From assembly GCF_019969685.1 (NCBI RefSeq), contig NZ_JAHXYZ010000001.1, positions 1,178,001-1,242,000 on the forward strand: a stretch of 64,000 nucleotides of DNA, in the 5' to 3' direction. Position numbers and translations under genes: made by a program. Under the pieces are notes generated by a model. It was not told the DNA's origin, searched no databases, and saw only the letters and a program-made list of their open reading frames with translations. How positions within the stretch are numbered: the first letter of the stretch is position 1; every line of letters starts with the position of its first letter. Positions 17,355 to 24,554 of this stretch are shown here, piece after piece. The stretch is from Microbacterium sp. EST19A. Its GTDB lineage: Bacteria > Actinomycetota > Actinomycetes > Actinomycetales > Microbacteriaceae.

Positions 17355-17948
17355 ATGAAGCCGTCCGTCCCTGAACTCGCTCCGCTCACTCCTGGCGCGC
17401 GTCGGGTGCTCGATGCAGCATCGACACTCTTCTACGAGAAGGGCATCCACGCGGTCGGCGTCGACACCATCGCCGACGCGGCGGGCGTCACGAAGAAGAC
17501 CCTGTACGACCGGTTCGGTTCGAAGGAGACGCTGGTCGTCGCGTACCTGCAGCACCGCGACGCCCGGTGGCGCGACCACGTCGCAGAGCAGCTCGCCCGC
17601 GTTCCGGAACCCGGAGTGGAGCGGATTCTCGCGATCTTCGACGCCGCCGAGTCCTGGTCGGACGACAACAGCTCGAAGGGCTGCAGCGCGATCAACGCCC
17701 GCGCCGAGATCGGCGACGGCCACGACGGGCATCCGGTCTTCCCCGAGGTGTCCCGCCAGAAGGTGTGGCTGCTCGACCTGTTCGACGAGCTGTGCCGCGA
17801 CGCATCCGTATCGAAGCCTCGCGCGATGGCCGAGGCGTTGATGCTGCTGTACGAAGGTGCGATCGTCACGCTCGGGATGGAGACGTTCGCGAACCCGTTC
17901 CCCGCCGCGCGGCGCGTGGCGAAGACCCTGCTGGAACAGGCCCGATAG
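17355..17948 (+). CDS. TetR-family regulator
   Basis: 197 aa. The N-terminal helix-turn-helix is IADAAGVTKKTLYDRFGSKE (about residues 38-57), preceded by ARRVLDAASTLFYEKGIHAV. The C-terminal ligand domain has a Cys (SSKGCSAINARAE), as in TetR_C proteins that sense small molecules. It is divergent from the DMT exporter with two operator copies between, implying repression of both genes and release by the exported compound. Confidence 0.88.
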   Translation: MKPSVPELAPLTPGARRVLDAASTLFYEKGIHAVGVDTIADAAGVTKKTLYDRFGSKETLVVAYLQHRDARWRDHVAEQLARVPEPGVERILAIFDAAESWSDDNSSKGCSAINARAEIGDGHDGHPVFPEVSRQKVWLLDLFDELCRDASVSKPRAMAEALMLLYEGAIVTLGMETFANPFPAARRVAKTLLEQAR

Positions 17949-17992
17949 AGCGAGCGCGTAGGGTGGGACGTCTGCCGACGAGAGGTCTCCGC

Positions 17993-18697
17993 ATGATCGC
18001 ACGGTTCGAAGAGCTCGACTGGCAGCAGACGCGGATGGGCGAGCTCATGCTCCGCCGCCGCACGGACCCGGAGACGGGCGACATGATCTACGAGGTGAAG
18101 CTCGAGGACGAGTACCTCATGTCGAGCCTCTTCACCGTCGCCGAGGAAGAGCTCGCGACTCTCGGCCTCGCGGCCTGCACGGGAGACGAGCTGAGTGTTC
18201 TCGTCGGCGGACTGGGGCTCGGGTACACGGCGGTGACGGCGCTGGCCGACGCGCGGGTGGCCCGGCTCGAGGTGATCGATGCCCTTCCCGCCGTGATCGA
18301 CTGGCATGAGCGCGAACTCCTGCCCGTGTCGGCGCAGCTCGTGAGGGATGCGCGGACGACCCTGACCCACGACGACTTCTTCGCCGTCGTCCGACAGGAG
18401 CCGGATGCCGACGCCCGCCGTCGCGATGCGATCCTGCTCGACGTCGATCACTCTCCGCGCCACACGCTCGATCCGAGCCACGCGGACCTCTACACGGAGG
18501 CAGGGCTCACCGCGCTCGCCCGGCACCTCGCCGATCGCGGCGTCTTCGCCCTGTGGTCCGACGATCCGCCCGACGGCGACTTCATGAAGATCCTCGCCGC
18601 GGTGTTCGACGACACTCGCGCCCATGTCGTCGACTTCGACAACCGCCTCACGGGAGGGGTCTCGTCGAACACGGTGTACGTCGGCGTGAGGCGCTGA
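17993..18697 (+). CDS. Spermidine-synthase-like protein
   Basis: 234 aa Rossmann-fold protein with VLVGGLGLGYTAVTAL (SAM/decarboxylated-SAM binding loop, about residues 68-83), a following acidic LEVIDALP, and ILLDVDHSP where spermidine synthases have their catalytic Asp region. Proteins of this kind occur widely in actinobacteria without polyamine pathways, so true aminopropyl transfer is uncertain. It ends 15 bp before the converging fusion gene. Confidence 0.75.
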   Translation: MIARFEELDWQQTRMGELMLRRRTDPETGDMIYEVKLEDEYLMSSLFTVAEEELATLGLAACTGDELSVLVGGLGLGYTAVTALADARVARLEVIDALPAVIDWHERELLPVSAQLVRDARTTLTHDDFFAVVRQEPDADARRRDAILLDVDHSPRHTLDPSHADLYTEAGLTALARHLADRGVFALWSDDPPDGDFMKILAAVFDDTRAHVVDFDNRLTGGVSSNTVYVGVRR

Positions 18698-18712
18698 CAG
18701 CCGGGCGCCTCG

Positions 18713-21082
18713 TCAGAGACCTTCCCGGAGGACCAGGGGAACCGCCACCGTTCGCACCACCGTCTCGAGGAGACACCATCCCGCGCGGCGATGCCAGGGG
18801 AGGTGTCCGGTGTAGACGGCGGTGTACTCGAACTCCGACTCGGCGCCTCGGTTGCGCTTGAACTCGGCGACGCCGCTCGAGTTGTGCAGCTGGACCCCGT
18901 TCTCGTGCGCCGTGCGGGCCACGAGGTAGCTGAGCATCCGGTACAGGCCGAGTTCCTGCGGGAGCGTCGTGTCGTACCCCAGAACCGGAGCGGCGAGGAA
19001 GCCGTCAGCCACACGGAACCCGAACACCCCGTCGATGCGGGCGTCGACCTCGTGTTCGAGCACCGTGAACTCGAGGAGCCCGCTCTGCTGCGCGGCCCCG
19101 ATGAACGCGGCCGAGTAGCGAGGGTTGAGGCGGGAGTACTTGTCGACGTACAGCTGCGTGTAGAGCTGAGCGATCCGCTCCCGCACGGGCAGGGACGACA
19201 TTCCGGTGGCGGGATCGATGACGGCGGGTCGTGCGCGATAGGCCGACTTCTCATACACGGCCCGATCGCGCACGGTGTCGCGAACGTGTGCCCAGGCCGC
19301 GCCCCGTGTGTCCGTGAACAGCACGCTGCGCGCGGGAATGAGGCGGTAGCCGCAGCGGCGCAGCATCTCGGGCATCAGGCTCCCGCGTCCGTGCACGCTG
19401 CGCCATCCGATCGCCAGATGCGGATGGGTCGATCGCAGCACGGCGGTCAGCGCGGCGAGCTCCGCCTCGGCGACCTGCGGGTGGAGGTTGGTGGAGACCA
19501 GGGCGTTGCCCACGAACGCGACGTCGTCGACGTGCGTCCGAGCCAGCGCCGCCCCGAGGCACCGCAGCAGACCCCGCGCCGCGAGTCGGGCGGCGCGAGA
19601 GCGCAGCTCGCCCACCTCCTCGCGGGCGTAGTGCAGGTAATGCGTGACGGGTGACACCACGTAGCTCTGCGGATCGGACGCGGCGCTTCGAACGCTCGGG
19701 CGCCGGGAGATCGATGAGGGAACGGTCATCGGCAGTCGCTCATCGCCGATCTCGACGACCGACAGCTCGGCATCGACGTTCGCGGCGACCGCGCGGGTGC
19801 CGCCGGCGCGCGCGACGGCATCCACGAACGCGTCCGCCCAGAGCGGCGGGAACGCGGCTGACGGCATCCGGACGGGTTCCCCGTTCCACTCGATGTCGTG
19901 CGTGGAGGCGTCGAGGAGCGACACTCGGGCGGTGCGGGCGGTGCGCAGCTGCACGATGAGCGACCGCGTGAGAGTGGGCAGGGCCACTCGATCGCCCGGC
20001 TCTCGAAGAACATCGGGCGCCTCCAGCCGACGCACGAAGTCCGCGGCATCCCCTACCGACCGCACCCCGCTCGGCCCGTACATGAGGTGCGGCAGTCCGA
20101 GCCGCACCACCTCGCGCGATGCCGTGATGAGCTCGGCGGTGGCAGGACGGAACGCCTCCGCGATTCGGTCGGCAGGCGCGAAGAGATGGATGCCGCTGGT
20201 CGCTCGAGGATTGCATTCGAGGATGGTGAGCCCCGCGTCGGTGTGCAGGAGATCGAGGCCGAACTGACCGGTGAGGCCGACGCCGGCGGCGAGGGCCTCG
20301 GCCAGGGAACGGGCGGCGCCGTGGACCGGGCTGCTCTCCGCGATGCGTTCGAATACGACTCCGGCTCCGTGTCCGGCCCGCGAGACGGGCTCGTAGAGGA
20401 CGAACGCGGTGAGCCTCCCGGCGATCGCCACTGCGTAGGTGCACAGTTCTCGCCCCGTCACCCGTTCCTGGATGAGCCACGGCTGATCGGCGGTGATGCG
20501 GTCGACGTCGGGCAGCGGCTCGCCGCCGGCGAGCATGACGGTGCGAGTGCCGAACCGCGAGAACGCCGGCTTCACGACCCTCGCCCCCGACGTCCGCCCG
20601 GAAGCGGCGGCGCGTCTCCGCCGCCACTCGATGGCCGACGAGATCACCTCCGTGCGGGGGTGCGGCAGGCCCAGTTCGCCGAGAAGTGCGGCGAACTCTC
20701 CCTTGTGGTGCAGGCGGGCGAGCACATCGGATGCCGGGGCGAACAGCTGATCGCGAAGCAGGGTGAGATCCGGTTCCAGACCGACGACGGCGTGCTGCGA
20801 CCCGAGCACGGCGCTGAGCCAGAACGTCTCCTCACAGGTGGGGACGATGAGGTCGGACTGGTGGCGACGTGCGATCCCGGCGACCGCCCGCGCGAACTCC
20901 GCCGGTCGGAAGCGCGCAGACGGCACCCGGTAGGAGCGCTGCACGGCACGAGATCTCGCCGTCAGGTTGGGCTCGCTGTCCGCGACGATCACGCCCCAGT
21001 CGGCTTCGGCGAAGCGTCGCGCGAGGTCGAGCGCGACGGGCGCCCGCGCCCCGGTGAGCACCACCGTGCGAGACGGCGTCAC
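18713..21082 (-). CDS. ATP-grasp protein fused to a GNAT/FemAB-like C-terminal domain
   Basis: 789 aa from GTG 21082, which overlaps the stop of the upstream membrane gene (GTGA). Residues 1-100 form a Rossmann-like pre-ATP-grasp region (VVLTGARAPVALDLARRF). Residues about 110-330 are ATP-grasp: RVVKPAFSRFGTRTV (ATP-binding Lys) and LTILECNPRATSGIH (metal-binding Glu/Asn). Residues about 480-789 look like an acyltransferase-type domain with VTHYLHYAREEVGEL, GRGSLMPEMLRRCGY and ENGVQLHNSSGVAEFKRNRG. ATP-grasp ligases activate a carboxylate and join it to an amine or thiol; fusion to an acyltransferase suggests a two-step conjugate synthesis. The product is unknown. Confidence 0.75.
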   Translation of the reverse strand: MTPSRTVVLTGARAPVALDLARRFAEADWGVIVADSEPNLTARSRAVQRSYRVPSARFRPAEFARAVAGIARRHQSDLIVPTCEETFWLSAVLGSQHAVVGLEPDLTLLRDQLFAPASDVLARLHHKGEFAALLGELGLPHPRTEVISSAIEWRRRRAAASGRTSGARVVKPAFSRFGTRTVMLAGGEPLPDVDRITADQPWLIQERVTGRELCTYAVAIAGRLTAFVLYEPVSRAGHGAGVVFERIAESSPVHGAARSLAEALAAGVGLTGQFGLDLLHTDAGLTILECNPRATSGIHLFAPADRIAEAFRPATAELITASREVVRLGLPHLMYGPSGVRSVGDAADFVRRLEAPDVLREPGDRVALPTLTRSLIVQLRTARTARVSLLDASTHDIEWNGEPVRMPSAAFPPLWADAFVDAVARAGGTRAVAANVDAELSVVEIGDERLPMTVPSSISRRPSVRSAASDPQSYVVSPVTHYLHYAREEVGELRSRAARLAARGLLRCLGAALARTHVDDVAFVGNALVSTNLHPQVAEAELAALTAVLRSTHPHLAIGWRSVHGRGSLMPEMLRRCGYRLIPARSVLFTDTRGAAWAHVRDTVRDRAVYEKSAYRARPAVIDPATGMSSLPVRERIAQLYTQLYVDKYSRLNPRYSAAFIGAAQQSGLLEFTVLEHEVDARIDGVFGFRVADGFLAAPVLGYDTTLPQELGLYRMLSYLVARTAHENGVQLHNSSGVAEFKRNRGAESEFEYTAVYTGHLPWHRRAGWCLLETVVRTVAVPLVLREGL

Positions 21083-21540
21083 GCGGCGCGCGCCCTCATC
21101 CGGGCCACCGTGTTGCCGAACGCGAGGAGCCCGGCGACGACCACGACGATCACGTAGATCGTGACGCCGCCGTGCAGGGCGTGAATCAGGTGCCAGGTCT
21201 CCTTGAGAGCGATCAGGAACGCGCCGGCCGCGACGAGCAGCCACCCCTGTGCGTGACTGCTGAACGTCGTGATCGCTTCGCGTGTCGTGGGAGACACGGA
21301 CTCGACGTACGCCGCCCGCTCGCGTCGGGCGCTGCGCCAGATCAGCACGACCGCCACGGGAGGCAGCAGCCACCACCAGGGCGATACCTCCGACGGATGC
21401 CGCTCCGGGGCGACCGGTTGCGACAGATGGTCGGCGTAGCGGGCTGCGACCTCCGCGAGCTCGAGAGCGCCCTGGTACAGCGGTCCCGCGACGAGCAACC
21501 AGGCGCCGATCGCGGCGCACCAGAGAACGAAGGTATCCAT
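21079..21540 (-). CDS. Small membrane protein coupled to the ATP-grasp fusion
   Basis: 153 aa with four predicted membrane segments: residues 5-25 (LWCAAIGAWLLVAGPLYQGA), about 53-68 (PWWWLLPPVAVVLIWRS), about 97-112 (QGWLLVAAGAFLIAL) and about 124-143 (VTIYVIVVVVAGLLAFG). Not recognised. The stop overlaps the GTG of the ATP-grasp fusion gene, so they are translated together and may place that enzyme near the membrane. It starts 21 bp after the dnaB stop on the same strand. Confidence 0.75.
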   Translation of the reverse strand: MDTFVLWCAAIGAWLLVAGPLYQGALELAEVAARYADHLSQPVAPERHPSEVSPWWWLLPPVAVVLIWRSARRERAAYVESVSPTTREAITTFSSHAQGWLLVAAGAFLIALKETWHLIHALHGGVTIYVIVVVVAGLLAFGNTVARMRARAA

Positions 21541-21561
21541 GCCGGGAGTGTAACGACCGGC

Positions 21562-22935
21562 TCAGGCGAAGTCGCCGCCCGGGGCCATGTCCATGAAGCG
21601 CGAGTAGTGGCCCTGGAACGCGACCGTGATGGTGGCGGTCGGACCGTTACGGTGCTTGGCGACGATCAGGTCGGCCTCGCCCGGTCGCACGTCCTTGTCG
21701 TACACCGACTCGCGGTGCAGGAGGATGACCATGTCGGCGTCCTGCTCGATCGATCCCGACTCGCGCAGGTCGCTGATGGCCGGCTTCTTGTCTTGCCGCT
21801 GCTCGGGACCACGGTTCAGTTGCGACAGGGCGATCACGGGGACCTGCAGCTCCTTGGCGATGAGCTTGAGGCTTCGCGAGAACTCGGAGACCTCCTGCTG
21901 ACGCGATTCGACGCGCTTGCCCGACGTCATCAGCTGCAGATAGTCGATGATGACCATGCGCAGGCCCTCGCGCTGCTTGAGCCGACGGCACTTGGCACGG
22001 ATCTCGACGAGCGTCATGTTGGGGCTGTCGTCGATGTAGAGGGGTGCGTCGTTGATGCGGCCGCGGGTCGCGGCGACCGTGGTCCAGTCGCGCGGATCGA
22101 GCGTTCCCTTGCGCATGTTCTGCAGGGGGATGCCGCCCTCGGCGCTGAGCAGACGCATCGCGATCTCGCTCTTGCCCATCTCGAGCGAGAAGAAGATGGA
22201 CGGGAAGTTGTGGCCGATGGATGCCGCGCGCGCGAAGTCGAGCGCGAGCGTCGACTTACCCATCGCGGGTCGCGCGGCGACGACGATCATCTGACCGCCG
22301 TGGAGTCCGTTGGTGAGTTCGTCGAGTTCCTTGAACCCCGTCGGGATGCCGGTCATCGAGCCGTCGCGGCCGTTCGCGGCCTCGATCTCTTCGACCGCGG
22401 CGTCGACCGCGACCATCAGCGGCACGTAGTCTTCGGCGGTCTCGGTTCCGGTGACCGAGTAGATCTCGGCCTGGGCGCTGTTGACGATGTCGGTCGCGTC
22501 GCCCTCACCGGCGTAACCGAGCTGCACGATGCGCGTGCCCGCGTCGACGAGGCGACGGAGGATGGAGCGTTCGGCGACGATGCTCGCGTAGTAGCCGGCG
22601 TTGGCCGCGGTCGGCACGATCGAGGTGAGGGTGTGCAGGTAGTCGGCGCCGCCGGCCTTGTTGAGCTCACCGGTCTTGATGAGCTCGTCGGTGACCGCGA
22701 CGACATCGGTCGGCTCGCCGTGCGAGTACAGCGACAGGATCGCCTCGAAGATGAGCTCGTGCTTCGGGATGTAGAAGTCGGCGCCCTTGAGCGTCTCGAT
22801 CACATCGGCGACGGCATCCTTCGACAGGAGCATTCCGCCCAGAGCGCTCTGTTCGGCGAGGAGGTCGTGCGGAGGCGTGCGCTCGGGCGGGCGATGCCCT
22901 CCCAGGCGCTCCTCTGAGATGTCCGCGATCGACAC
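21562..22935 (-). CDS. dnaB: Replicative DNA helicase
   Basis: 457 aa from GTG 22935, chosen for the GAAGGGAAAAGC ribosome site and normal DnaB length. The N-terminal domain begins PPHDLLAEQSALGGML (about 20-130). The RecA-like helicase domain has Walker A ARPAMGKST, H2 IFFSLEMGKSE, Walker B LRMVIIDYLQLM, H4 VPVIALSQLNRGPEQR and the arginine-finger end HRNGPTATI. It unwinds the fork during replication. No intein is present. DnaA-box-like sequences cluster upstream. Confidence 0.95.
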   Translation of the reverse strand: MSIADISEERLGGHRPPERTPPHDLLAEQSALGGMLLSKDAVADVIETLKGADFYIPKHELIFEAILSLYSHGEPTDVVAVTDELIKTGELNKAGGADYLHTLTSIVPTAANAGYYASIVAERSILRRLVDAGTRIVQLGYAGEGDATDIVNSAQAEIYSVTGTETAEDYVPLMVAVDAAVEEIEAANGRDGSMTGIPTGFKELDELTNGLHGGQMIVVAARPAMGKSTLALDFARAASIGHNFPSIFFSLEMGKSEIAMRLLSAEGGIPLQNMRKGTLDPRDWTTVAATRGRINDAPLYIDDSPNMTLVEIRAKCRRLKQREGLRMVIIDYLQLMTSGKRVESRQQEVSEFSRSLKLIAKELQVPVIALSQLNRGPEQRQDKKPAISDLRESGSIEQDADMVILLHRESVYDKDVRPGEADLIVAKHRNGPTATITVAFQGHYSRFMDMAPGGDFA

Positions 22936-23090
22936 GCTTTTCCCTTCGATGCGACTGTTCCGAATGCGCCGCCCGAGGGCGGAGCCGTGTTGTCGGGCCG
23001 TTCCGGCCGCCATGCACAGCGAATCAGGAGCCCCCGACATTCGGTCGCTCGACCACGGTACGAGCGGCGTGAACCGGGTGCAACACAGCC

Positions 23091-23233
23091 TGTGGATAAC
23101 CCTGTGGAGAGCGTGCGGACAAAGCCGGAGTGTCTGTGTAGAACGTGTGTGGATAACCCCGTGGATGGCATCGCATATCGGTTTTCTTAATCGCTCTGAC
23201 CAGGTATTTCTCGATTCCCCAGGCTGTGGATGA
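23091..23233. promoter_or_regulatory. Cluster of DnaA-box-like sequences upstream of dnaB
   Basis: Two exact boxes TGTGGATAA at 23091-23099 and 23148-23156, with near matches TGTGGAGAG (23103), CGTGGATGG (23160) and TGTGGATGA (23225), all in the same orientation. The whole 22936-23455 gap (520 bp) holds no gene. Small inverted repeats CTTCAA-N7-TTGAAG (23241-23259) and CATGT-GGGG-ACATG (23270-23283) follow. Likely DnaA control of dnaB or a DnaA-binding locus. Confidence 0.6.
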
Positions 23234-23400
23234 GAACCGACTTCAACGGTTGATTGAAGGTTTCTGCGTCATGTGGGGACATGTGCAGAACCTGGGGAAA
23301 GTCAAGCCGAGATTTTGCCGGGCGCGTCATCGCGCGTTGTGCGGTTCCGGCTGCGCGAAATAGGCCTGGACAACGCCCAGAAGCGCGAGTAACGTCGCCC

Positions 23401-23427
23401 CCAATCGATGCTGATCGTGTCGATTGG
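23401..23427 (+). promoter_or_regulatory. Inverted repeat in the 5' region of the secreted-protein gene
   Basis: CCAATCGA (23401-23408) and TCGATTGG (23420-23427) form a perfect 8-bp inverted repeat with an 11-nt spacer, 28 bp before the GTG start. It could be an operator or a leader hairpin. Confidence 0.45.
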
Positions 23428-23455
23428 TGCGTTGCCTTTTGAGGGGGAGGTCGAC

Positions 23456-24451
23456 GTGAACGCTCGGGCCACCCGACGCGGCATCCCCGCCGCCGTCAAA
23501 TGGGGCGGTCTCGTCGCGCTCGCCTGGGCGACCTTCACGATCTTCAGCGGCGGAGGCTCGGCCCACGCCGATGAGCAGCCGGACGGCCCGTTGGACGGCC
23601 TCACCTCGATCGTCGGCGAGACGGTGTCCGCCGTCACCGCACCCGTCATCACCCAGGTCGTCGCCCCCGTCGTCACGCAGGTGGCCGCACCCGTCGTGCA
23701 GGCCGTCGTCGCTCCCGTGCAGCAGGCCGCACCCGCCGTCGTCTCCACCGTGACCCAGACCGTCGCATCGGTCCCCGTCGTCGGCCCGGCCACGGCACCC
23801 GTCGTGCAGGCCGCGTCGCAGACCGCGCAGGGCGTCGTGGCCCCGGTCACCGACCTCCTCACGGACGCTCCCGTCTCACAGATCACCCACCCGATCCTGG
23901 ATGCCGTCACCGGCCTTCCGATCGTCGGCGGGCTGGTCGACGACCTCGGCGCCCGTGATCTCGTGGATGAGGTGGTCGGCGTCGTCGATGACACCGTCGG
24001 TGTGATCGGCGGCGTCGCCGAGGAGACCGTACCGCCGATCCTCGAAGCACTCGAGCCCGGGCTTCCCGGCGCCGGCTCGCCATTCGAGCCCGGAGCGCCG
24101 GATGGCGTCCTCTCGGCCCCGTACCTCGTTGTGACCAGCACGTCGGGCGCGCCCGACGTGTCCGATTCCGGCAGCGTCCCCGCGCTCTCCGCTCAGCCCG
24201 TAGCCCCCGCTGACGCATCCACGGTCGCGATCGGCGAGCGCGGGGCTCCGGAATCAGGTCCGGGGGCCCCACCAGGCACCCCCGCCGCTCCGACTTCCTC
24301 CGCCGGTTCCGGTGGAGGCTCCAGCAGCGCCCACGCTCGCCTCAGCGATGCCGTGGCGCCCCCGCTCCCTGCTTGGCAGCGGGCCGCCGGCGCATCCGAC
24401 GACGCCCTTCCGGCGTCACCGGTCGCCGACACCGACGTCTCTCCTGACTGA
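23456..24451 (+). CDS. Val/Ala/Pro-rich secreted protein, hypothetical
   Basis: 331 aa from GTG 23456, chosen because GGGGGAGG lies six bases upstream; the frame is open to 23408. The N-terminus has a basic start and a hydrophobic stretch (KWGGLVALAWATFTIFSGGG) ending in AHADEQ, a likely signal peptidase site. Residues about 50-150 are a low-complexity run of APV/TQVV words such as APVVTQVAAPVVQAVVAPV; residues 150-220 are Val/Gly-rich (IVGGLVDDLGARDLVDEVVG). The C-terminus is Pro/Ser-rich without a sorting signal. It precedes the chaplin-like gene by 103 bp and may be part of the same surface layer. No family recognised. Confidence 0.75.
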   Translation: MNARATRRGIPAAVKWGGLVALAWATFTIFSGGGSAHADEQPDGPLDGLTSIVGETVSAVTAPVITQVVAPVVTQVAAPVVQAVVAPVQQAAPAVVSTVTQTVASVPVVGPATAPVVQAASQTAQGVVAPVTDLLTDAPVSQITHPILDAVTGLPIVGGLVDDLGARDLVDEVVGVVDDTVGVIGGVAEETVPPILEALEPGLPGAGSPFEPGAPDGVLSAPYLVVTSTSGAPDVSDSGSVPALSAQPVAPADASTVAIGERGAPESGPGAPPGTPAAPTSSAGSGGGSSSAHARLSDAVAPPLPAWQRAAGASDDALPASPVADTDVSPD

Positions 24452-24462
24452 CTGAAAGTCGC

Positions 24463-24484
24463 GCCGTCCTTCCCCAGGGACGGC
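24463..24484 (+). terminator. Hairpin between the two surface-protein genes
   Basis: GCCGTCC (24463-24469) and GGACGGC (24478-24484) pair around an 8-nt loop just after the first gene. A second GC-only hairpin (GCGCGC arms) follows near 24498-24516. Weak terminator or processing site. Confidence 0.4.
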
Positions 24485-24554
24485 AGATGCAGTGCTGCGC
24501 GCGCACTTCGCGCGCACCCATCCAGACTCCCCCAGTCCAGTCAGGAGAATCATC

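Noticed and set aside
23091..23233. Chromosome origin (oriC)
   Set aside because: Too few boxes, no AT-rich unwinding region and no dnaA/dnaN nearby.
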